Assembly: GCA_035542155.1 (NCBI GenBank)
Contig: DATKLX010000222.1
Location: 1-46,681, forward strand
Reading direction: 5' to 3'
Source of the DNA: DATKLX01 sp035542155
GTDB taxonomy: Bacteria > Chloroflexota > Anaerolineae > Anaerolineales > Anaerolineaceae
DNA: 46,681 bases
Positions 1-7,660 of the stretch are shown piece after piece (position 1 is the stretch's first letter; the number at the start of each line of letters is the position of its first letter). Made by a program: the position numbers and the translations under genes. The notes beneath the pieces are model-generated. The model had not been told where the DNA came from. It was given only the letters and a program-made list of their open reading frames with translations, and did not search any database.

Positions 1-165
1 AGGAACATTCACGACCCGCCCGGCTGCATAAGGAGCATAGCGATTCGTCACGATGGGCAGGTAAATGTCATAAGGGGAAGGGGAGCCAGCCAGCGTCGGG
101 GAAGCCAGGGCCAGGCAGATGAAGATGAGGAAAACGGCTCGCGAAATTTTTGCTACGTATATCAT
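1..165 (-). CDS. Secreted protein with YLPIV motif, N-terminal part only
   Basis: Only the first 55 codons lie in the window; the gene runs off its left edge. The start ATG at 163-165 has a good ribosome binding site (CTGGAGAA, 171-178). Residues 1-26 form a classical signal peptide: a basic start, a hydrophobic core rich in F, I, L and A, and a likely cleavage site after TLA. The mature part begins with small and proline residues followed by DIYLPIV (residues 33-39). The same kind of motif appears in two other secreted proteins of this window. The protein should be exported. Its function cannot be read from this fragment. Confidence 0.7.
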   Translation of the reverse strand, partial: MIYVAKISRAVFLIFICLALASPTLAGSPSPYDIYLPIVTNRYAPYAAGRVVNVP

Positions 166-338
166 TTTATTTCTCCAGTATAAAAATCCCGAAATAATCC
201 GCGTGGGATGGTTATTTCATGGATGACCTGCAAAAATCTACAACCTGGATTTACTCAACCGCCTGCTGTCTATGTCGTAGTATAACACCCTTCTGGTTCG
301 AACTCAATTCCCTAAAAGGGCAGAAAATAGGATCTCTT
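166..338. other. Intergenic spacer before the partial secreted gene
   Basis: This 173-bp AT-rich spacer separates two minus-strand genes. Apart from the ribosome binding site at 171-178, no clear promoter, hairpin or small gene is visible. Confidence 0.4.
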
Positions 339-1604
339 CTAGAATTTCCCAACCCTTCGTCGTTGCCATAAATTCCATCCCCACGACAGGCCCTTCCAGG
401 CGGCAGAAGCAGCCAGGCTCACGAGAACTGGAATGAGAACGGCAGATTGCCGCGTGGATCCATAAAAAATCATGCTTGTGACCAGCGAAACGAACGCCAG
501 ACCATAGGCGGGCAAGAGAGTTTTCCAGGCTCGCCAGGAGAGCACCGCCCCGGCAAGCGCGGCAAGCATGAACAGATCATATAGATAGCTTACAGCGCGT
601 GGGATACTGAGAGAACGGGATTCATTTCCAAAATTTAGCTCCAGGGCGCGGATTACCTTCCTGGGGATTAACCCTATCGCCTGACCGGGATTTGCCTGGA
701 TCCAGTTTTTGGCTTCGGTGAAGAAGCGATCTTCGGATTGTTTCTCGCTTAAATTTGGCCAGCCATGTAAATCGGGCGGAGGATCGGGTTTCAACCAGGT
801 TTGCGGTCCAGGCTCAACCCACCCTCCATTCGCCAGTTGGTTATTTCCGGACCAAAAGGTAACTCCACCGTTTGTAGACATCCAGGTGAGGTTGCCCGTG
901 ACAACGAAATTGCGGATGCTCCACGGCAAGATGCAAACCCCCACAATACTGGCGAAAAGAAGCATGGAAACAAGGCGGGGTTTGAAAGCGTTAAACACAA
1001 GTAGCAGCCAGAGACCAAGCAGCCCGCACCAGAGTATGAGATTGGGGCGCAGGTAAATCCCAAGCGACCCACTGAAGCCGATCAGGACGAGAGTGCTGAG
1101 CCGTTTATTTTCCCAAAAAGCAACCGTTAACCAAAGAATGATCGCAATCAGCAGCAGTATCAGGCTTTCTGGATAGATTAAAGAAGTCAGGTAAATGAGC
1201 AATGGGTGAACCGCTATCCCGGCTGCGGCCAGCAGACCGGATTGCCAGTTCCATATTCGTTTTGTAAAAAGGTATACCGGAATACATGTCAGCGCGCTGA
1301 ATGCCGCGTCGAATATCCGGACCGCGGATAAATTGTGCCCGAATATCGTAAAAACGACCGCTAAAAAGGCAGGAAAACCGGGCGGATGAAAGCTATAGGG
1401 TACTCCTGGCGTAAGTGCAAATCCCCCACCATTCGCAATGTTCACGGCGAGCATATCGTATTCAATGCCATCGAATGTTGGGGGCCCTCCCAAAACCGTA
1501 CTGCCAATCAGGTATGCGATCCTGAAAGCGAACCCCACGATGACAATCAGGGACAGAACTAATGTTGCATTTATCCGGGTATTGCGCGATTCCCCTGGGA
1601 TCAT
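339..1604 (-). CDS. GT39-like (ArnT/PMT family) membrane glycosyltransferase
   Basis: This is a 421-residue polytopic membrane protein with about ten hydrophobic segments. The first is at residues 13-35. It is followed by an extracytoplasmic loop with FDGIEYD and PPGFPAF, the acidic loop typical of GT-C enzymes of the GT39/ArnT type. YPE, a ring of LRPN and PWSIRNF further along also fit. Such enzymes transfer a sugar from a polyprenyl-phosphate carrier to a protein or lipid outside the membrane; the acceptor here is unknown. The C-terminus is short and basic. No operon partner is evident, since neighbours lie more than 150 bp away. Family call is firm, substrate is not. Confidence 0.75.
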   Translation of the reverse strand: MIPGESRNTRINATLVLSLIVIVGFAFRIAYLIGSTVLGGPPTFDGIEYDMLAVNIANGGGFALTPGVPYSFHPPGFPAFLAVVFTIFGHNLSAVRIFDAAFSALTCIPVYLFTKRIWNWQSGLLAAAGIAVHPLLIYLTSLIYPESLILLLIAIILWLTVAFWENKRLSTLVLIGFSGSLGIYLRPNLILWCGLLGLWLLLVFNAFKPRLVSMLLFASIVGVCILPWSIRNFVVTGNLTWMSTNGGVTFWSGNNQLANGGWVEPGPQTWLKPDPPPDLHGWPNLSEKQSEDRFFTEAKNWIQANPGQAIGLIPRKVIRALELNFGNESRSLSIPRAVSYLYDLFMLAALAGAVLSWRAWKTLLPAYGLAFVSLVTSMIFYGSTRQSAVLIPVLVSLAASAAWKGLSWGWNLWQRRRVGKF

Positions 1605-1925
1605 AAATATCCTTTTGAGCGATCAGGCGCGGTATACAGTCCGCTGATTCTATATTTCCCACTGCTGGGGATTGTACCACATTGTTCCCGGCCACAAAAT
1701 TGGTTCTTTTGGCTGCCCCTGGCTTCCCTGGTCCACCAAGAGTACGCGCGCCGTGGCCCGTTGGGACCGCGGGCGTCCGGGTTCCTTGACCGGCCATTGT
1801 GAGCCAGGTACAATTCGAGCCTCTCTTTGCAGTGCTTCGCCGGCTCAAGTAAAAATCCACAGTGAACGTGAAGAAGGAGGTTTTGTAAGAATTGCTGAGC
1901 TGAGAAAGGGGTGGGAAATGTATAG
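1605..1925. other. Intergenic region upstream of tRNA-Gly
   Basis: About 320 bp between the divergent glycosyltransferase gene and the tRNA promoter. Several frames are open on both strands, but none has a ribosome binding site or a recognisable protein sequence. No strong repeat is visible. Confidence 0.4.
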
Positions 1926-1931
1926 TATAAT
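1926..1931 (+). promoter_or_regulatory. -10 element of tRNA-Gly
   Basis: TATAAT lies about 22 bp before the mature tRNA, inside TATAGTATAAT. No good -35 box stands 16-18 bp upstream, so only the -10 is called. Confidence 0.5.
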
Positions 1932-1953
1932 CATTTCCACTATCTGAACGCAT

Positions 1954-2025
1954 GCGGGCGTCGCCAAGTGGTAAGGCATCAGCCTTCCAAGCTGATATTC
2001 GCGGGTTCGAATCCCGTCGCCCGCT
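1954..2025 (+). tRNA. tRNA-Gly(TCC)
   Basis: A complete cloverleaf can be folded. The acceptor stem pairs GCGGGCG (1954-1960) with CGCCCGC (2018-2024). The anticodon loop CTTCCAA gives anticodon TCC, and the T arm is GCGGG-TTCGAAT-CCCGT. The discriminator base is T and the CCA end is not encoded. Confidence 0.95.
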
Positions 2026-2048
2026 CTGTTTTTCCCGGTCTATTAAGT

Positions 2049-2081
2049 CTGGCGCATCCAGGTCGATGCGCCGGTTTTTTT
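2049..2081 (+). terminator. Intrinsic terminator of tRNA-Gly
   Basis: GGCGCATC (2051-2058) pairs with GATGCGCC (2065-2072), can be extended by two outer pairs, and is followed by a run of seven T. Confidence 0.85.
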
Positions 2082-2108
2082 AAATAGAAACAATTGCGTG
2101 GAGAGGCG

Positions 2109-2765
2109 TCAGCTCGCCGGTTCGGCGATCACGAACAGGCGTCCCCACGAGGGGATCCCGTCGCGGGTGATGCAGGTCTGAAAGGTGACCTGGCCCGCGG
2201 TGGTATATTCGCGGACAAAGACGTCCGCGGCGGAAACATTTTCGTCCGTGGCCAGGTCGACGAAGCGGCTGCTGGTGCTGGTTGGATCCAGGGCCTGGTA
2301 CTGGTCGATGCGGCTGACGTGGAAGCGCGCGATCTGCCCATCCCCGTAGACGATATCTACCTCCTCGCCGGCCTGGAGCTGGAAGAACTCGCTCCCTGCC
2401 AGGTCGTTGTGGGCCAGCAGGCCGATCACCTGAAAAGAGGAGGCCATCTCGAACTGGGTGGCCACCCCTGGGCGGCTTTCGACGTAGTAAGGGCTGTTGG
2501 CCGGCTGCTGGATCACCGGCAGGGCGAGGATTCCAGCCACGTACACCCCACGCACGACGTCCGCCTGCCCGTCCGCTACCTGGTTGGTGAGCTGCTCGAG
2601 GGGAGACTGTGTGTCGGGAGGGGCGGCGACCGGGCCTTGCGCGACCAGCGGCAGGTAAACTTTATGCCTGCACTCGGGTTCCGCCGCTACGGTCGTGACC
2701 GGTCCCTGGAAGAAGCCCAGGGTGAGGCTGAAGATGACGGAGATCAAAAAGCAGAAGCGCCGCAT
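2109..2765 (-). CDS. Sortase-like transpeptidase, secreted
   Basis: The protein is 218 residues. Residues 1-28 are a signal peptide, and then comes KVYLPLV (residues 35-41). The C-terminal 140 residues carry the sortase triad: His119 in LLAHND, Cys198 in TFQTCI and Arg209 in SWGRLFVI. The stretch after the His (GSEFFQLQAGEEV) is the usual sortase strand pattern. Sortases cut a sorting signal and join the protein to the cell envelope; Chloroflexota sortases of this kind are poorly studied and their signal is not known. An AGGAGGG ribosome binding site (2773-2779) fixes the start. The leader contains a GEMM-I riboswitch, so expression should follow c-di-GMP. No LPxTG substrate is seen next to it. 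Confidence 0.85.
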   Translation of the reverse strand: MRRFCFLISVIFSLTLGFFQGPVTTVAAEPECRHKVYLPLVAQGPVAAPPDTQSPLEQLTNQVADGQADVVRGVYVAGILALPVIQQPANSPYYVESRPGVATQFEMASSFQVIGLLAHNDLAGSEFFQLQAGEEVDIVYGDGQIARFHVSRIDQYQALDPTSTSSRFVDLATDENVSAADVFVREYTTAGQVTFQTCITRDGIPSWGRLFVIAEPAS

Positions 2766-2772
2766 GCCAGAA

Positions 2773-2779
2773 CCCTCCT
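2773..2779 (-). promoter_or_regulatory. Ribosome binding site of the sortase gene
   Basis: AGGAGGG, seven bases before the ATG. It is the likely output point of the upstream riboswitch if control is translational. Confidence 0.7.
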
Positions 2780-2837
2780 GACAAGAGCACCTCCGCTGGA
2801 TCGCGAACGCAAATGGAACCCCCTACCGGCGGGGCCA

Positions 2838-2940
2838 TCGTTTTCGGGAACCTGGCAGTCGTAACCGTCCACCCCTGGGACGGCGGTAGACCCATGGCTT
2901 TGCGTCCCCGGCTTTCGCCGGGTTTGCCCTTGTCGAACGA
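2838..2940 (-). promoter_or_regulatory. c-di-GMP (GEMM-I) riboswitch upstream of the sortase gene
   Basis: Read on the minus strand, the leader shows AGGGCAAACC, a P2 hairpin CCCGGC-GAAA-GCCGGG (2907-2922), then GGGACGCAAAGCC-ATGGG, the conserved core of the GEMM-I aptamer with its GAAA tetraloop. A P3 hairpin pairs CCGTCC with GGACGG. The aptamer ends in AGGTTCCCGA, with TCGTT/AACGA able to close P1. The GGG before CAAACC fits the c-di-GMP rather than the cGAMP variant, but this is a prediction. About 60 nt separate it from the ribosome binding site. No U-rich terminator is seen, so control of translation is more likely than attenuation. Confidence 0.85.
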
Positions 2941-3077
2941 CATCAGTTGTCTTGCCCCGGGGGAGAGCCGGAGCGATTACGAAAAAAGTGGTTTTCTCCT
3001 GCTTCTGATATCGGCCGTTCCAGTTGAGCCTGGAGGCCCGCGCGCGTAAATTTCGCGTAAAAGAAGGGTGAAGATGG

Positions 3078-3083
3078 TATAAT
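3078..3083 (+). promoter_or_regulatory. -10 element of tRNA-Met
   Basis: TATAAT about 17 bp before the tRNA. The -35 region is not distinct. Confidence 0.5.
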
Positions 3084-3099
3084 CCCAGTGCACTCGCCA

Positions 3100-3171
3100 G
3101 GGCCCGTAGCTCAGTGGCAGAGCGCGCGGCTCATAACCGCTTGGTCGTAGGTTCGATCCCTACCGGGCCCA
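3100..3171 (+). tRNA. tRNA-Met(CAT), elongator type
   Basis: GGGCCCG (3100-3106) pairs with CGGGCCC (3164-3170). The anticodon loop CTCATAA gives CAT, and the T arm is GTAGG-TTCGATC-CCTAC. The paired first base argues against the initiator tRNA. A lysidine-modified Ile tRNA cannot be fully excluded. The outer pair of the anticodon stem is mismatched. CCA is not encoded. Confidence 0.93.
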
Positions 3172-3187
3172 CAGGAGTAGTGATCAG

Positions 3188-3217
3188 AAAAAACCGCCAT
3201 GATTGGCGGTTTTTTAT
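3188..3217. terminator. Bidirectional terminator between tRNA-Met and a convergent gene
   Basis: AAAAAACCGCC (3188-3198) pairs with GGCGGTTTTTT (3205-3215). T runs lie on both strands, serving the tRNA (+) and the secreted protein gene (-). Confidence 0.85.
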
Positions 3218-3246
3218 TAGTCAGCACTAGAGAAAAAGAACCGGAC

Positions 3247-4548
3247 TCAAGGTTGCAAGACATTGGGCAGGTAAGTATAGAGTTGAAGTTTTGCCCTGAA
3301 TGCCAGATCCTCTGCAAATGTACTCCAGGCTTCGCTCGTCCACTGGGTCGCATCAGAGCCATTGTTTAAGTAGTAAAACTGCCCCCCAGTGTAAGCAGTA
3401 TTGCTGGGAAGGGCGCCCCACTTGCCATTGGAATTTGGTTGGCCAGGGTCTTTTGAAGTGCTGGCAAACAAAATATACTGCTGGCCTCCTTTCAAGAATA
3501 ATCCATCCGGGATATTAAAAACAACCTCCTGGAATGTTGTGCTGATTTGCGTGTTCATCGGCGGACTCGAGAAAAGCGGTGCTCCTGTGGCCTTTGTGCC
3601 ATCCCAGGCGAATACATACCCGCGGAAGATCGTGGTGTTCGGTTCGAATATATAAAACGAGAACTGGAATAGTTTGCCAGATCCCGGCATTGTAATCGTC
3701 TGTCCGTAAGTAGCTGTGTTGGGCACTCCAAAGAAACTGATAAACGTCGATCTGTTCCAGTTCAGCGTTGTGTCGATGCTCGCTGGCCTTACGAGTATGG
3801 CTTTGAATGCCAGATCCTCTGCAATTGTACTCCAGGCTACGCTCGCCCACTGGGTTGCATCAGAGCCATTGTTTAGGAAGTAAAACTGCCCCCCAGTGTA
3901 AGCAGTATTGTTTGGGAGGGCGCCCCACTTGCCAGCATCTGGTGGTTGGGCGGGGTCTTTTGAAGTGCTGGCAGCTAAAACATATTGCTGACCCGCATTC
4001 AATACGACTCCACTCGGGATGTAAAATACAACCTCTTCGAAATTTGTGCCTTGCGTGGTAGACATTGGCGCACTCTCGAAAAGCGGATCTCCTGTAGCCT
4101 TTGTGCCATCCCAGGCGAATACATACCCGCGGAAAATCGTAGTGGTTAGTTGCTTCATGTAGAATGAGAACTGGGTCAGTGTAGCAGTTTCCGTCATTGT
4201 GAGCGTCTGACCGTAGGTGGCTGTGTTGGGCATTCCAAAGGAACTGATATACGTAGCTCCGTCCCAGTTCGACGTAGTGTCGATGCTCGGTGGCGTCGCG
4301 GCCGCTACATCCGGGGCCATGTTGTTTCGCGGAGTCGAGCCGTTCGGAGCGACTGGCGTGGTTTCAACGCTCGGGGCCGGTGTTGTTTCAAAGATTGGGG
4401 TCGTTGAGTTCGGGACGACTGGCGTTGGGTCGATACTCTGAGCCATCACATTCGCGACAACCCCGTTGATTTTCGGCGTGCCAGATTGGAAGCCCAGGGC
4501 GAGTACGATCACCAGCGATACGGAAAAAACTGTGATTCTTCTCATCAT
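3247..4548 (-). CDS. Secreted protein with two tandem 169-residue repeats and C-terminal YLPNV
   Basis: This 433-residue protein starts with a signal peptide (about residues 1-36). A Thr/Pro-rich linker (39-87) with repeated TTPxP units follows. Two near-identical beta-rich domains start with SIDTT at residues 88 and 257. Each contains FRGYVFAWDGTKATG, QQY-ASTSKDP, KWGALP-NTAYTGGQFY and NNGSDATQW. The protein ends YTYLPNVLQP. The domains resemble extracellular jelly-roll type anchors, but no named family is certain. The linker and repeats suggest a surface or secreted adhesive role (inference). The start has AAGGAG at 4558-4563. The next gene downstream is a tRNA on the other strand. Confidence 0.85.
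   Translation of the reverse strand: MMRRITVFSVSLVIVLALGFQSGTPKINGVVANVMAQSIDPTPVVPNSTTPIFETTPAPSVETTPVAPNGSTPRNNMAPDVAAATPPSIDTTSNWDGATYISSFGMPNTATYGQTLTMTETATLTQFSFYMKQLTTTIFRGYVFAWDGTKATGDPLFESAPMSTTQGTNFEEVVFYIPSGVVLNAGQQYVLAASTSKDPAQPPDAGKWGALPNNTAYTGGQFYFLNNGSDATQWASVAWSTIAEDLAFKAILVRPASIDTTLNWNRSTFISFFGVPNTATYGQTITMPGSGKLFQFSFYIFEPNTTIFRGYVFAWDGTKATGAPLFSSPPMNTQISTTFQEVVFNIPDGLFLKGGQQYILFASTSKDPGQPNSNGKWGALPSNTAYTGGQFYYLNNGSDATQWTSEAWSTFAEDLAFRAKLQLYTYLPNVLQP
3276..4290. repeat. Internal direct duplication, period about 507 bp
   Basis: The two halves coding for the repeated domains are similar in bases as well as in protein, for example around 3300-3410 and 3805-3915. This points to a fairly recent internal duplication or to gene conversion between the copies. 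Confidence 0.85.
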
Positions 4549-4715
4549 GATTCACTTCTCCTTAAGGTAAGGTATTTGAAATGACGCCAAAGATGATTCG
4601 AAAAAGCTGTTTCTTTATTCCCGAATTTTAAAGAGCGAGGTCCCTATCCAATTTGTCTGAATATTCGACAATCGTCAATCTCCCTCCACTTTGTCTCTTC
4701 CAGTCCTGATGCTTT

Positions 4716-4743
4716 CCTATAAGTATAGACATTTTCGACTCAA
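4716..4743 (-). promoter_or_regulatory. Possible promoter of the secreted repeat protein gene
   Basis: On the minus strand TTGAGT (4738-4743) is followed after 16 bp by TATAGG (4716-4721). The 5' leader would be about 165 nt. Confidence 0.35.
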
Positions 4744-4802
4744 GATCAAGAAGATCAAGAAAATGGAAGAGCAGTGCACAGAGATCAGGCATCAGTTACC
4801 AT

Positions 4803-4830
4803 AAAAACCGCCGGCGCAGGCGGCTTTTTT
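4803..4830 (-). terminator. Terminator of the GT4 fusion gene
   Basis: CCGCC (4808-4812) pairs with GGCGG (4819-4823) around a six-base loop. A or T tracts lie on both sides. It lies about 35 bp after the stop codon of the minus-strand gene. Confidence 0.8.
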
Positions 4831-4863
4831 ACATCTTAACCCAGGCATTAAGCGAGAGAACCA

Positions 4864-7218
4864 CTAATCAGCCGATACTCCCCCGGCATAAGGCTGTGTT
4901 TTTACCGGTACAGGGATGATGAGAGGCGTTGGTTCGTTGTGTTGGTGCTCATCCGGTGGTGCAATGTTTTCGGTTAATCTTAATTCCAGGAGCGCCTGGA
5001 GAAAGGCCAGCGTAGACTCTGCGCCTTGGTTTTCGTTAGCCCGGTCAGGGTGTAATCCATCCCGGCAGCCGCCGGTGGTTGGGTCGTATACCGGAAGGTG
5101 TAAATCATTGCGGCCGAGAAACCATTCGAATGCACGCCGGGCTTCTTGATACCATCTTTTTTTCCCAGTAATCCGGTGGGCTTCAAGACAGGCAGAAACC
5201 ATGGCCTGCGCCTCTACAGGTTGTTGATCGAAACGGGCGCGTTCGCCATCCTTTGGATAAAAGCCGTTAGAACCGATCGGGACAAAATGCATACCTCCCG
5301 TATCTGCGTGCTGTAAATACACCAGCCAATTGAGCGACTCGAGCCCTGCTTCGGCCATCGTGGTATTTTGCATGGATTGGCCAGACAGCAGCATGGCGTG
5401 CGCCAGGGCGGCATTGCAATAGGTCAGTTGGTGTTCGAACCAGAACCATCCGTCCACGCGGTTGTTCTGATAGAGATCCAATAACCTGCCTGCCAATTCC
5501 TCCTGGACCTGGCCTGCCCGCCGGTCGCCGGCAAACCGCCCCAAATACTCGTGTATGCCAAGCAATGCGAATGCCCAGGCACGCGGGCTGGTGGTTTCCA
5601 GGATGCTCAGCAAGGACAGTTGAAACATTCGTCCCGCCATGTTTTGAAGCGTTGACACGTTCGAACGCCCCAGTACCGTGCCTAACGCCCACAAGGCCCG
5701 ACCGTGGCTGTCGTCCGAGCCGGTTTCTTCCAACCAATTGCGCTGATAATCCATAAAGTTGCGGAACCGCCTGGTGTCCGCATTGAAAGCATACCAGGTA
5801 AAGGCAAGATAGCGGGTAGACAGTCTGGCTGCCTCGTGGCTGCCCAATTCTTCGAGCAGCGTGCTCACCAATAATGCGCGCGCGTTATCATCTGTGGAAT
5901 ATCCCTCGCTGTAGTTTGGCACGGTGAAAACAGAATGCTGCAGGATGCCAGTCCCATCCGTCAGGTTGTGTAAGTGGTCCAAATTGAGCGGGGGCAATTC
6001 TCCGGCGCTTTTATCCAACGGTTTGACAGCAAATTCGACCTGCACGAACTGGTGTCGCTCGTCACGGGCTCGTTCAAAACTTTGCATATACCGGCGTGCA
6101 ACCTGTGGCCAGACCATATCTCGTCCAAATAGATAGGCGCGTTTGCGCATGGCATGGCGCTTTGACTCATGATCTAGCAGATCGATGACCTGATCGGCCA
6201 ACGCCTGTGGATCGTGAAATGGGACCAACGCTCCGCGCTCCTCCGCGAGCATTTCCTCTGCGTACCAATAAGGAGTGGAGATGACTGCTTTGCCGGCTCC
6301 CAAAGTATAAGCAAGCGTGCCCGAAGTGATCTGTGCCGCGTCCAGGTATGGGGTAATGTAGATGTCGGCTGCGCTGATGAACTGAACGAGCTCTTCCAGA
6401 TCCACAAACCGGTTATAAAAGATCACATTGCCTTCCACACCTTTCTCGTGGGCCAGCCATTGCAAGGATAACCGGTAAGATTCCCCGTCTTTTTGGATGA
6501 CGTGAGGGTGGGTTGCTCCAACGATGATGTACACCACATTTGGATATCTTGCCAGGATAGCGGGTAGGGCACTGATCACATTCTCGATGCCTTTATTTGC
6601 AGAAAGCAATCCAAAGCTAAGAAGAACGCTTTTCCCTTCCACACCAAACAAATCCTTATGAAAGCTAGGGTCCATAAAGGGAACGTCGGGGATGCCATGC
6701 GGGATTAGATCGATCTTTTCAGGCGGTATGTGATAGATATCCTTCAGGAATTCTACGCCGCGCTGACTCATGACCACTACCCGGTCCGATAAAGAAGCAA
6801 TCTCCTCCAGAACGCGCTGCTGGACCGAATCTGGATCCCGCAAAACGGTATGAAAGGTAGAAACGATGGGCATCCTTAGCTCACGCAAGAGGGTTAAAAT
6901 GTAGCTCCCCGCTCGACCGCCAAAAATGCCATATTCATGCTGAAGCGACACCATATCCACATTATTGATGTTCAGAAAATCTGCCGCTCGACGGTAGGAT
7001 CCAATATCTTTCTCGGTAAGCTCGAAACGGACGCGGGGAGGATACTCATAGCCTGCTTCATTGTCGTTGACCGGTAGGGCAATGCAAGAGGTATTTTTAT
7101 ACTCGTCGGCAAGAGTCTCACAGAGGTCAGTCGTAAACGTCGCAATGCCACAATGGCGAGGCAAATAATTACCGATAAAGGCGATCCGCCTGATAGGCGA
7201 TTGGATAACTTGTTCCAT
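4864..7218 (-). CDS. GT4 glycosyltransferase with large C-terminal helical domain
   Basis: The N-terminal half (about residues 8-385) is a GT-B retaining glycosyltransferase: GNYLPRHCGIATFT near the start, HEYGIFGG, STFHTVL, IPHGIPD, SFGLLSANKGIEN, and AQITSGTLAYTLGAGKAVISTPY. The sugar-nucleotide loop is EEMLAEERGALVPF. After about residue 410 a second domain shows GYSTDDNARALL, NFMDYQRNW, DSHGRALWALG and AEAQAMVSACLEA, a pattern of an alpha/alpha-toroid. Such fusions occur near mannoside phosphorylases in other bacteria, but none is here. The start at 7218 is chosen because AGGAG stands in front of it; a GTG 66 bp upstream has none. Donor and acceptor are unknown. Confidence 0.8.
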   Translation of the reverse strand: MEQVIQSPIRRIAFIGNYLPRHCGIATFTTDLCETLADEYKNTSCIALPVNDNEAGYEYPPRVRFELTEKDIGSYRRAADFLNINNVDMVSLQHEYGIFGGRAGSYILTLLRELRMPIVSTFHTVLRDPDSVQQRVLEEIASLSDRVVVMSQRGVEFLKDIYHIPPEKIDLIPHGIPDVPFMDPSFHKDLFGVEGKSVLLSFGLLSANKGIENVISALPAILARYPNVVYIIVGATHPHVIQKDGESYRLSLQWLAHEKGVEGNVIFYNRFVDLEELVQFISAADIYITPYLDAAQITSGTLAYTLGAGKAVISTPYWYAEEMLAEERGALVPFHDPQALADQVIDLLDHESKRHAMRKRAYLFGRDMVWPQVARRYMQSFERARDERHQFVQVEFAVKPLDKSAGELPPLNLDHLHNLTDGTGILQHSVFTVPNYSEGYSTDDNARALLVSTLLEELGSHEAARLSTRYLAFTWYAFNADTRRFRNFMDYQRNWLEETGSDDSHGRALWALGTVLGRSNVSTLQNMAGRMFQLSLLSILETTSPRAWAFALLGIHEYLGRFAGDRRAGQVQEELAGRLLDLYQNNRVDGWFWFEHQLTYCNAALAHAMLLSGQSMQNTTMAEAGLESLNWLVYLQHADTGGMHFVPIGSNGFYPKDGERARFDQQPVEAQAMVSACLEAHRITGKKRWYQEARRAFEWFLGRNDLHLPVYDPTTGGCRDGLHPDRANENQGAESTLAFLQALLELRLTENIAPPDEHQHNEPTPLIIPVPVKTQPYAGGVSAD

Positions 7219-7273
7219 TACACGCTTCTCCTGATTGATCACCTGTTTGGCAATATCTGGCACAAGATGAAAA

Positions 7274-7300
7274 GAGGCGGTCACCTGGGCCCCGCCTCTG
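7274..7300 (-). repeat. GC-rich leader hairpin, copy 1
   Basis: GAGGCGG (7274-7280) pairs with CCGCCTC (7292-7298). On the minus strand it reads CAGAGGCGGGGCCC plus a short loop, and it lies about 55 nt before the GT4 fusion start. The 14-base left part is identical to that of the copy at 25371-25398. Confidence 0.6.
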
Positions 7301-7349
7301 CCAGAAACCGAAAGACAGGATCAATCCGTCCAATTAATGTGAGGTCATT

Positions 7350-7377
7350 TTGACAGATGTGTGAAGATCCATATGTA
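7350..7377 (+). promoter_or_regulatory. Possible promoter of the kinase/regulator operon
   Basis: TTGACA (7350-7355) and TATGTA (7372-7377) with a 16-bp spacer. The leader would be long. Confidence 0.35.
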
Positions 7378-7660
7378 GCGATAGAAATCATAAAGAATTT
7401 TGCTATTAATGTCCCCAATAGGTCCTATTAAAAAACTAATAAAATGAATGCGCATATCTGGATTTCTCAACTCTTAAAACCAATACCGGATAAAGAGCTA
7501 TAATCAATCTGTTAGATATAGAATCATCTCCACTATTCGTCTGACAATTCACCCCCCTTTCCCAAGCGAAGAGATGACTCTCTTTTCTACGCTTTTTTAT
7601 GCACAAATTAATCCCAGATGGGCGGGTTGGCGCTCACGCGCGGTCCGATTTCAGGAAAAA

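Larger units (their letters stand above)
4549..4863. other. Intergenic region with promoter and terminator
   Basis: This 315-bp stretch holds the leader and promoter of the repeat protein gene and the terminator of the upstream minus-strand glycosyltransferase gene. No small gene is seen. Confidence 0.5.
7219..7660. other. Divergent regulatory region between GT4 fusion and histidine kinase genes
   Basis: The stretch is AT-rich. It holds a repeated GC-rich hairpin (7274-7300), a possible plus-strand promoter (7350-7377), a 13-bp palindrome AATAGG-T-CCTATT (7417-7429) and a TATAAT at 7499-7504 without a clear -35. An ATG at 7574 in the kinase frame has no ribosome binding site and is probably not the start. 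Confidence 0.5.

Noticed and set aside
1462..1953. 163-codon minus-strand frame upstream of the glycosyltransferase
   Set aside because: It overlaps the glycosyltransferase gene in another frame and the tRNA promoter, and shows no domain.
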